IMG/VR virus record: IMGVR_UViG_3300035698_003456 | Location: 1-41,303 of that record | DNA from: a virus | DNA length: 41,303 bases | Strand: one strand, 5' to 3' | Shown here: one piece after another, positions 6,428 through 11,975 of the stretch | Numbering within the stretch: position 1 is the first letter of the stretch | Layout: every line of letters starts with the position of its first letter | Notes under the pieces: generated by a model | What the model was told of the DNA's origin: nothing | What the model saw: only the letters and a program-made list of their open reading frames with translations | The model's database searches: none | Program-made: the position numbers and the translations under genes

Positions 6428-6535
6428 ATGGACATTGAATTGGCAGCGATAGCCAGCGCGATAAAAAGCGGATGCGGCACTATTGCTACGGCAATTATTA
6501 TGGCGGCAATTATCAGGGCACTGTTTAACGAGTAA
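6428..6535 (+). CDS. 35-residue predicted membrane peptide
   Basis: A short ORF (MDIELAAIASAIKSGCG..., ending RALFNE) with an excellent ribosome site supplied by start element copy 5. Residues 16-32 are hydrophobic (CGTIATAIIMAAIIRAL), enough for one membrane span, with acidic ends and a single Lys. The reading frame fills the gap between two start elements almost exactly, which argues that it is a real gene. Function unknown; early expression and size would suit a small host-membrane effector or an immunity or superinfection peptide. Confidence 0.65.
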   Translation: MDIELAAIASAIKSGCGTIATAIIMAAIIRALFNE

Positions 6536-6536
6536 T

Positions 6537-6559
6537 AAAGCCGCGAACGCGGTGGGAGG
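6537..6559 (+). promoter_or_regulatory. Hairpin + Shine-Dalgarno start element, copy 6
   Basis: GCCGC (6540-6544), loop GAAC, GCGGT (6549-6553, one G-T pair), GGGAGG (6554-6559), six bases before ATG 6566. It begins two bases after the stop of the 35-residue peptide and is the only hairpin copy that is wholly intergenic. Confidence 0.85.
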
Positions 6560-6565
6560 AAAGGG

Positions 6566-6766
6566 ATGAAAATTAGTGAATTGCAAATCGGGCAAACAGT
6601 TTTAGTCCAGACTATCAGCGGCCAATGGATTCCCTGCACAGTTTTGGAGCGCGAGGACGGGGAATTCGTCATGGCTTCGCGGACACATGGTTACGCCATT
6701 CGCCGACACGTGCGAGAAATCAAAGCCGCAGGGGCGGCAGGAGGTAGCAATGAAACCAACGATTGA
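6566..6766 (+). CDS. Hypothetical 66-residue protein, small beta-barrel type
   Basis: The start follows start element copy 6. The body reads LQIGQTVLVQTISGQWIPCTVLEREDGEFVMAS, a pattern of short strands with a GQWIPC turn typical of small SH3-like barrels, then a basic segment HGYAIRRHVREIK. The tail KAAGAAGGSNETND is the translation of start element copy 7. It overlaps the next gene by 17 bases. No enzymatic motif; a nucleic-acid-binding role is possible from the fold and basic end but not shown. Confidence 0.65.
   Translation: MKISELQIGQTVLVQTISGQWIPCTVLEREDGEFVMASRTHGYAIRRHVREIKAAGAAGGSNETND
6722..6744 (+). promoter_or_regulatory. Hairpin + Shine-Dalgarno start element, copy 7
   Basis: GCCGC (6725-6729), loop AGGG, GCGGC (6734-6738), AGGAGG (6739-6744), five bases before ATG 6750. 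It fixes the start of the next gene at 6750 although the frame is open from 6687. Confidence 0.85.
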
Positions 6767-7043
6767 ACAGGTAGTCCACAGCGTCGTCAAGATCATCCGC
6801 AAAACAGACCTGCGACCGCTAACTGGCAACGACTCGCTGTTGCGGCAGATGCGGCACACGATTCTGTCGCAGGCCGACAAGATCAAGCGATTACAAACAG
6901 CACTCAAACCGTTCCTAGATGAGTGCGAAATGAAGACAACCTTTCGCGATCCATCATGGAATTCAGCCTACCATATCGAGATTACAGTAACGGTGGCCGA
7001 GGCAAGAGAAGCCGCAGAGGCGGCAGGAGGAAACGATGCTTAA
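6750..7043 (+). CDS. Hypothetical helical early protein
   Basis: 97 residues from ATG 6750, chosen for the Shine-Dalgarno of start element copy 7. The first 60 residues (IEQVVHSVVKIIRKTD, LLRQMRHTILSQADKIKRLQ) are helical and basic, followed by a short beta segment ending YHIEITVTVAEA. The tail EAAEAAGGNDA comes from start element copy 8. It overlaps the next gene by eight bases. No family recognised. Confidence 0.65.
   Translation: MKPTIEQVVHSVVKIIRKTDLRPLTGNDSLLRQMRHTILSQADKIKRLQTALKPFLDECEMKTTFRDPSWNSAYHIEITVTVAEAREAAEAAGGNDA
7008..7030 (+). promoter_or_regulatory. Hairpin + Shine-Dalgarno start element, copy 8
   Basis: GCCGC (7011-7015), loop AGAG, GCGGC (7020-7024), AGGAGG (7025-7030), five bases before ATG 7036. 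It encodes the EAAEAAGG tail of the upstream gene. Confidence 0.85.
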
Positions 7044-7680
7044 ACGATTCACGATTGACCAGGTGATGCCGTGGAGGCCGTGCTACAGCCGCGAAGAGGT
7101 CGCTGCCGTGTTCGGCCGTTACAAGTACATGACGCTTGCGAGACTTCTGGCGTCCAAACTTTCCGACGCAGACAAGCTCTGGTGCCTGCTTCGGCCGGAA
7201 GTTATCCCCGAGAAACAATTGCATTTACTAGCTTGCGAATATGCGGAACGTGCGTTGAAGCGTGAGCGTAAAGCCGGGCGGGAACCAGACCCTCGCAGTT
7301 GGGCTGCGGTAGAAACGAAGCGGCGATGGGTGGCGGGAGAGGCGAGCGACGAGGAATTATCAGCGGCACGGGCATCGGCACGGGCAGCGGCACGGGCATC
7401 GGCATCGGCACGGGCATGGGCAGCGGCATCGGCAGAGGCATCGGCATGGGCATCGGCATCGGCATCGGCATGGGCAGCGGCATCGGCATGGGCATCGGCA
7501 CGGGCATGGGCAGCGGCATCGGCAGAGGCATCGGCATGGGCATCGGCATCGGCATCGGCATCGGCATCGGCATGGGCAGCGGCATCGGCATGGGTATCGG
7601 CATCGGCATCGGCAGAGCGCAAGTGGCAACTGCAGCAGGCAATCAAAGCCACTGAGGCGGCGGGAGGGGAGAATCAGTGA
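7036..7680 (+). CDS. Phage protein with long Ala/Ser/Trp low-complexity region
   Basis: 214 residues. The first 110 are a normal globular domain (YSREEVAAVFGRY, LLRPEVIPEKQLHLLACEYAERAL, RSWAAVETKRRWVAGEASDEE). From about residue 112 to 195 the protein is built from Ala, Ser, Arg, Trp and Glu only, in patterns such as AWASASAS, and is probably one long helix. Phage proteins with an AERAL-type domain followed by Ala-rich repeats are a pattern I recall, with unknown function. The low-complexity part is coded by a GGCATC-type hexanucleotide array with a 90-base super-repeat. The last residues KATEAAGGENQ come from start element copy 9. Confidence 0.7.
   Translation: MLKRFTIDQVMPWRPCYSREEVAAVFGRYKYMTLARLLASKLSDADKLWCLLRPEVIPEKQLHLLACEYAERALKRERKAGREPDPRSWAAVETKRRWVAGEASDEELSAARASARAAARASASARAWAAASAEASAWASASASAWAAASAWASARAWAAASAEASAWASASASASASAWAAASAWVSASASAERKWQLQQAIKATEAAGGENQ
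7360..7614 (+). repeat. GGCATC-type hexanucleotide array with nested 90-bp repeat
   Basis: About 250 bases of GGCATC, GGCACG, GGCAGC, GGCATG and GGCAGA units. On a larger scale 7411-7470 is identical to 7501-7560 (60 of 60 bases), a 90-base period; the second unit then gains 12 bases before resuming. All units are in phase with the + strand gene. The array leaves other frames open on both strands, which makes several spurious ORFs. Confidence 0.9.
7645..7667 (+). promoter_or_regulatory. Hairpin + Shine-Dalgarno start element, copy 9
   Basis: GCCAC (7648-7652), loop TGAG, GCGGC (7657-7661) with one A/C mismatch as in copy 3, then GGGAGG (7662-7667), nine bases before a GTG at 7677. It is the last copy in the window and has the longest spacer. 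Confidence 0.75.
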
Positions 7681-7853
7681 GCGGGCTAACTCTCGGTCCG
7701 CCAGTGGCCTTCCTGCCGCAACTGTTGTCACTGGCCGACTATCAGACTAATCCCGGCTTGCCGATAGTCTGGGACTATGAGCGGCGTGAAGAGGGCAGTG
7801 AGGAACAGTTTGCAACGCTCCGGCTGTCGGGGCGAAAGGTGGAAACGAAATAG
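7677..7853 (+). CDS. Hypothetical 58-residue protein (GTG start)
   Basis: A GTG overlapping the previous stop as GTGA, downstream of start element copy 9. The product begins MSGLTLGPPVAFLPQLL and ends LRLSGRKVETK; it is short, with a proline-rich start and a charged middle (WDYERREEGSEEQ). No family recognised. It is the last gene of the early block: a hairpin with terminator features begins within one base of its stop codon. Confidence 0.55.
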   Translation: MSGLTLGPPVAFLPQLLSLADYQTNPGLPIVWDYERREEGSEEQFATLRLSGRKVETK

Positions 7854-7876
7854 CCCCAAGTCTCGCGGGGCTTTAA
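7852..7876 (+). terminator. Weak intrinsic terminator after the early block
   Basis: AGCCCC (7852-7857) pairs with GGGGCT (7867-7872) around a nine-base loop, followed by TTAA. The stem is only six base pairs and the T-run short, so termination would be partial. It overlaps the stop codon of the gene before and separates the start-element region from the genes leading to the terminase. Confidence 0.5.
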
Positions 7877-7900
7877 TGCGAGGCGACAAAGGAGAAAACC

Positions 7901-8560
7901 ATGGCCAAGGAAAAGAGTAATAAAAAGGGCGGCACCCAATTCCATGCCGAGGTGCTTGAAGGCTACGGCAAAATTCCCCGCTGGTGTTACAATTACCATA
8001 TGGAGATGTTGGCGGACAACCGGGGCGAGGAGTGGCGGCAAACATGGGATAAGTACATGAATGGTAATTTTGACAGCAAATCGCCGTGGAGAATAGCGCC
8101 GGCCGTATGTAAGCACATGGGACACGAAAACTGCAACAAGCTGGTCAGTAACGGCACGGTTGGGATGCGCCGGGAGGCGAAGATTCGTGAAGGCGAGCGG
8201 GGGTTCGATGCCACGGTTGGGACTTTGCCGCGGAAGGTTGAGTATGGCGAGGAATTGGATTGGGTGGCCACGCATCCAAAAATATCAGCCAGTCGCCGTT
8301 CCCTGAACAAGAATATCATTTTGACCGACGCGGACATCACGGATTCACCGAACGGCGCGTGCCCGTCGCAGCGGGCGGCCCGGTTGCTACAGCAGTTCGT
8401 AGATTCCCCGGGACTGTTCTGGAAATTGGTGCAAGAGTATCAGCGGCGTCTCGGTAAGGGGGAGGGCAAGGACGACAGCGGCGGGAAGGCAAAGGAAATC
8501 CCGGCGCAAGACCTGTCACTGGATGAAGTCGAACGTATATTAAGGGAGGTAAGCTCGTGA
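7901..8560 (+). CDS. Hypothetical protein upstream of terminase
   Basis: 219 residues. ATG 7901 follows AAAGGAG with a six-base gap. The N-terminus is basic (MAKEKSNKKGG), the middle contains WRQTWDKYMNGNF and a KHMGHENCNKL segment, and the C-terminal third is helical (ACPSQRAARLLQQF, LFWKLVQEYQRRL) with a Gly/Lys linker and a final DLSLDEVERILREVSS helix. Position before the large terminase makes a small terminase or packaging accessory conceivable, but there is no recognised motif. The stop overlaps the next start as GTGA. Confidence 0.65.
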   Translation: MAKEKSNKKGGTQFHAEVLEGYGKIPRWCYNYHMEMLADNRGEEWRQTWDKYMNGNFDSKSPWRIAPAVCKHMGHENCNKLVSNGTVGMRREAKIREGERGFDATVGTLPRKVEYGEELDWVATHPKISASRRSLNKNIILTDADITDSPNGACPSQRAARLLQQFVDSPGLFWKLVQEYQRRLGKGEGKDDSGGKAKEIPAQDLSLDEVERILREVSS

Positions 8561-8859
8561 GTGATGGAGCAAACGGCAAGGCAAAAAAACCACGGCCTCG
8601 TTGCGGGGCATTGGGCGCAAAGCGGTTGTACTGTTTCATTCCCAAGTCGGACATTACGACGTTTGAGTTGGCCGAAGCCCAGGAGATGCTTTTCTATGCC
8701 ACGGGTGTGGCGATAGGGAAGGTGCCGCCGGCCGTCTGCGATCAGGTATGGGAGACGATGGGCGAATCAAGCAAACGCCATTGGGAAACGAAAGACTTTC
8801 CGAAGATTGTAACTGCGGAAGGAATGAACGCATTTCGGTTGCCGGAAGGGAGGGGGTAG
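8557..8859 (+). CDS. Hypothetical protein, 100 residues (GTG start)
   Basis: The GTG at 8557 overlaps the previous stop and has GGGAGGT seven bases upstream. The N-terminus is basic (GKAKKPRPRCGALGAKR); the rest is mixed, with TTFELAEAQEMLFYATGV and a VPPAVCDQVWETM helix. No zinc pair, signal or membrane segment. Likely translated with its two neighbours. Function not recognised. Confidence 0.6.
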   Translation: MSDGANGKAKKPRPRCGALGAKRLYCFIPKSDITTFELAEAQEMLFYATGVAIGKVPPAVCDQVWETMGESSKRHWETKDFPKIVTAEGMNAFRLPEGRG

Positions 8860-8863
8860 ACTA

Positions 8864-9265
8864 ATGCCATGTCAAAGTGATTATCTAGCAGCCAGCGGTC
8901 AAGAATTCGAGTCAAAGCGAGTTTGCGGCCTGATCGTGTTCTTGCATAACTGCCTTGGCAAGGAGATTCCAGCATGGATTGCTGAGGCGGCTGAATACTA
9001 TTACGGCAACGTGAATCGTCTCGATGAGGCGACGAAGATTCTCTGCGAGTTATGCCGTAGCCTAACGGAAAACGAAGTTGAGCAATACATTTACAACGGG
9101 CGAAATAAAGATTCTCGACGATTGGCGGGCTGGTGGGAGCGACACCAGGAGTGGGATCGTCGTCGCGTAGGGGAAGAAGAAGAATCTCGTCGCACAATTA
9201 TGCTCAAAGATCGGGCCCTTCGGAAGTTGACCGTGGAGGAGCGTAAAGCTTTGGGCCTAGAATGA
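8864..9265 (+). CDS. Hypothetical helical protein directly upstream of terminase block
   Basis: 133 residues, ATG seven bases after GGAGGGGG. Mostly helical and highly charged at the C-terminus (WERHQEWDRRRVGEEEESRR, LRKLTVEERKALGLE). The EYYYGNVNRLDEATKIL and LTENEVEQYIYNGR segments look like helical bundles. Size, charge and position would suit a small terminase subunit, but no helix-turn-helix is clearly identifiable, so I leave it unnamed. Confidence 0.6.
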   Translation: MPCQSDYLAASGQEFESKRVCGLIVFLHNCLGKEIPAWIAEAAEYYYGNVNRLDEATKILCELCRSLTENEVEQYIYNGRNKDSRRLAGWWERHQEWDRRRVGEEEESRRTIMLKDRALRKLTVEERKALGLE

Positions 9266-9345
9266 AAGGATATAGAATGAAGATGAAATAGCTTAACAAT
9301 TCGACCCACGGAAGCGGGCGCGACGGCGTTCGTGGAAGTAATCCG

Positions 9346-9387
9346 AACCCCACTAGACTGCGCGCAGGTGGTCTAGTGGGGTTTTTT
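9346..9387 (+). terminator. Strong intrinsic terminator before the terminase gene
   Basis: AACCCCACTAGAC (9346-9358) and GTCTAGTGGGGTT (9371-9383) form a perfect 13-bp stem around a 12-base loop, followed by TTTT. This is the clearest terminator in the window. It lies in the 155-base gap 9266-9420, which otherwise holds no gene. It should end transcription of the preceding genes, so the terminase needs read-through, antitermination or a promoter I could not identify. Confidence 0.9.
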
Positions 9388-9420
9388 CGTGGGCTTTCAT
9401 AAACCAGCAAGGATGCTGTG

Positions 9421-11385
9421 ATGGATTATTACCAGGAATTGATCGTGGATCCGGGCCGCAAGGATTTGCAAAAGAATCTGGAGTACCGGGTTGAGATTCG
9501 CAAGCGATGCCTGAATGATTCTGCATTTCGGCAAGCGATAATCCGGGCCTGCCAGGACGATGTATTATTCTTCTTCAATGCTTTTTGCTTCCTCCAGGAG
9601 CCGCGACCCAGGCGCGATGCCAACGGCAAGTTGCTGCCGGGCATTGTGCCGTTCATAACGTGGCCGCACCAAGATCCCGTGATTCGCACGTTGCGGGAAA
9701 ATCTCGGCACGCGCGATATTGGCTGTGAAAAGTCCAGGGGCGAAGGAATGTCCTGGATCGCCGTTCTTTTGGCCGTGCATGATTGGGTATTTGCGAAGCC
9801 CGGCGTGCATTCAGTGAACATCGGCCTGCTTAGCCGCAACCTGGAATTTGCCGATACGCCCGGCAAGATGGCCAGCCTGGGAGCCAAGATTGATTTCGAG
9901 CTAAAGCGGCTGCCAACTTGGATGATTGGCGAGCAGGGCGTGGACTGGAAGCGGAACATTACGAACCACACTTGGATCAATTGCCGCAACGACGCGCTGA
10001 TTACTGCTTACGCTACTACAGGAGAAGCAGGGTCCGGCGATCGAGCTACCTACTTCATCCTTGACGAACTCTCGAAGTTTGCCGGGGAAGATGGACACAA
10101 GGCGATGGTCTCGATCCAATCGGTTACTGACAGCCGTTTGATTATCGGCACGCCCTACGGTTCGGAGGGTGCGTACTATGACGTGATGCATGAACCGAGT
10201 TCGATGATTAAGTTGATTTTGGATTGGAAGGCCAATATAACCCGGCGCAGTGGGTTGTATCGTCTTGTTCGCGGTCTCCCAGTTGCGGTCGATCCGGTAA
10301 ACAATCCGTTGAACGCGGATTACAATCCGCCCAACGAAGCGACCCTGGAGATTTTCGACCGCCTGCGCAAAAAGGGCTTTCGCCTAGACAAGGGGCAGCG
10401 CAGCCCGTGGTATGACGCCGAATGCGATCGGCCGAATGCGACTCCGTACAGTATCGCGCAGGAGTTGGACCGCGATTACGGGGGCACTTTATACAAGCTG
10501 TTCACGAATGATTTCTTCGAGAAAGCGCAACCTGACATTCGCCAGCCGTTGTCGCGGGTTCAGGTAACATACGACGACCAGCTTACGCCGGTAATTGATC
10601 GAGCGGCAAATGGGTTGTTGCCCGGCCTTTTGAGTTTATGGATGCCGCTGGACACGCACAATCGCCCGCCAAAGCACGAATATGCGGTTGGGGTGGATGT
10701 ATCGACCGGCCTTGGGGGAACTTATGTTTCCAATTCAGTGATTGAGATTATTGATCTGGTGAACATGGAACAGGTCGGGGAACTGGTTACGAACGTCGTC
10801 GAGCCAGACGATTTTGCCGACTTGAGCGTGGCGATTTGCAAGTGGTTGGGCAATGCCTATCTGGCGTGGGAGAAGAATGGCCCGGGAAATTTGTACCACT
10901 CCCGGATACTCAAGACGGGTTATTCCAATGTCTATTATCGCACCAAGATGTTCGAGCGCCGCCGCAAGAAGATCAAAGAACCCGGCTGGTGGACTGATGA
11001 CAAAACGAAGGAAATCTTGATGGGCGACTTTCGGCGGATGGTGGTGACTGGTGAGTTGAAGATTCACGGCAGTGCGCTATTGAAGGAATGCCAGCAGTAC
11101 ATTCGTGTTGGCAAGCAGATTAAATGTGCCGCCAACGTGCGCGGCAAGCGGGAAGGAGATACGGATGCGGCACACGGGGACCGCGTGATTGCCTTTGGGA
11201 TTGCCGTGCAGGCGCTGCGAGATCGACCGCTCAATCTGACTGTGGGGGAGGTGATGGCCGGGATCGAGCCGGGCTCCATTGAGGAGCGTGACTTGATGTG
11301 GCAGCGGAAGCAGCAACAGGAAGCAGACGATTGGGATGAACGCACGACTTGGGACTTAGCGCAAGGAGGGCGGCGAGGCTTCTAG
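9421..11385 (+). CDS. terL: Terminase large subunit (DNA packaging ATPase/nuclease)
   Basis: 654 residues from ATG 9421 (AAGGA seven bases upstream; a GTG three bases earlier is less well spaced). It drives DNA into proheads and cuts the concatemer. The ATPase domain has a deviant Walker A, GCEKSRGEGMSW (101-112), and a Walker B YFILDE (211-216), followed by a motif III-like LIIGTPYGSEG. The C-terminal RNase H-like nuclease domain has GVDVSTG and, near residues 581-592, TDAAHGDRVIAF with the late Asp cluster. Length is ordinary for phage large terminases. It stands between the strong terminator and the portal gene, as expected for a packaging module. Confidence 0.92.
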   Translation: MDYYQELIVDPGRKDLQKNLEYRVEIRKRCLNDSAFRQAIIRACQDDVLFFFNAFCFLQEPRPRRDANGKLLPGIVPFITWPHQDPVIRTLRENLGTRDIGCEKSRGEGMSWIAVLLAVHDWVFAKPGVHSVNIGLLSRNLEFADTPGKMASLGAKIDFELKRLPTWMIGEQGVDWKRNITNHTWINCRNDALITAYATTGEAGSGDRATYFILDELSKFAGEDGHKAMVSIQSVTDSRLIIGTPYGSEGAYYDVMHEPSSMIKLILDWKANITRRSGLYRLVRGLPVAVDPVNNPLNADYNPPNEATLEIFDRLRKKGFRLDKGQRSPWYDAECDRPNATPYSIAQELDRDYGGTLYKLFTNDFFEKAQPDIRQPLSRVQVTYDDQLTPVIDRAANGLLPGLLSLWMPLDTHNRPPKHEYAVGVDVSTGLGGTYVSNSVIEIIDLVNMEQVGELVTNVVEPDDFADLSVAICKWLGNAYLAWEKNGPGNLYHSRILKTGYSNVYYRTKMFERRRKKIKEPGWWTDDKTKEILMGDFRRMVVTGELKIHGSALLKECQQYIRVGKQIKCAANVRGKREGDTDAAHGDRVIAFGIAVQALRDRPLNLTVGEVMAGIEPGSIEERDLMWQRKQQQEADDWDERTTWDLAQGGRRGF

Positions 11386-11400
11386 GCCAATATTTTTTGT

Positions 11401-11428
11401 TTGGCTTGGGGGGTGGACGTGCTACAGT
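11401..11428 (+). promoter_or_regulatory. Putative sigma70-like promoter P1 (TTGGCT-16-TACAGT)
   Basis: TTGGCT (11401-11406) and TACAGT (11423-11428) are 16 bases apart, with a T-run upstream (TATTTTTTGTTTGGCT). The same T-run, -35 box, spacing and GTG[T/C]TA[T/C]AGT core recur at 14185-14212. Transcription would begin at about 11435, almost on the ATG at 11433, so the message would be leaderless or use a later start. Confidence 0.55.
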
Positions 11429-11432
11429 AAAT

Positions 11433-11975
11433 ATGCGTTTACAACAGAATTTAGAGGGAATTCGGTCTGCGAGTGACTTGGGGGAGGTGTTGATTTGCAT
11501 ATTGGGGCTGTGGGAAATGGGGTACACAGACGAGGTGATGATCGGCGACGTGCTGCAATGCAAGCCAGGGAAAATGCGGGCTTTTTGTCGCAAGATAGAG
11601 GACACGCGCAACCGCGTGCTGCGCAGGTTTTCGAGGCGCGGCTTGCCCGATGGGCTGTACGGCCGCCTTCCTTTCGGCGACAGCGTTTTGTGTACCAAGT
11701 GCGGCCGTTTGGTCCATTACGTCCCCTGCCCGGTGTGCAAGCAATTGACGCTGCGGGGTTTGATGCGTACCCCCGGCCAGTGCGAACCAGCCCTCTTGCC
11801 AGCATCCCCGACAATCGCTCGCCCCGGTTCACTGGCCAAGATTGAGATAATGGCAAAGCGTCTGGCGCGTGAAGAAGAATTATTTCACCCAGGCGATATT
11901 TTATTCCCCATGGAAGGGGGCGGCTATGAATCCAAACAAGGAAGTGGATCGCAATCGGCTTTTCCTTGCTCTTGA
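11433..11975 (+). CDS. HTH / zinc-ribbon protein, possible transcription regulator
   Basis: 180 residues from ATG 11433; an in-frame start at 11349 inside the terminase gene is unlikely. Residues 20-65 (LGLWEMGYTDEVMIGDVLQ, KMRAFCRKIEDTRNRVLRR) look like helix-turn-helix material. C87-x2-C90 and C99-x2-C102 form a zinc ribbon (CTKCGRLVHYVPCPVC). The C-terminal part has ARPGSLAKIEIMAKRLAREEELFHPGD. A small DNA-binding protein directly below a putative promoter and above the portal gene would suit a late-gene regulator, but that is inference. The last 50 bases overlap the portal gene. If transcription starts at 11435 the true start may be internal. Confidence 0.6.
   Translation: MRLQQNLEGIRSASDLGEVLICILGLWEMGYTDEVMIGDVLQCKPGKMRAFCRKIEDTRNRVLRRFSRRGLPDGLYGRLPFGDSVLCTKCGRLVHYVPCPVCKQLTLRGLMRTPGQCEPALLPASPTIARPGSLAKIEIMAKRLAREEELFHPGDILFPMEGGGYESKQGSGSQSAFPCS

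Noticed and set aside
7360-7614. CRISPR-like array
   Set aside because: The repeats are contiguous and in coding phase, with no unique spacers; the same holds for the 81-bp and 75-bp repeats.
7119-7731. Long open frames on the - strand and in a second + frame over the hexanucleotide array
   Set aside because: They follow from the six-base repeat, which avoids stops in most frames; they have no ribosome sites and encode only Met/Pro, Ala/Asp or Cys/Arg repeats.
9251-9278. Promoter TTGGGC-16-TAGAAT
   Set aside because: Lies in the 3' end of a gene and leads straight into a terminator; too weak to list as a feature.
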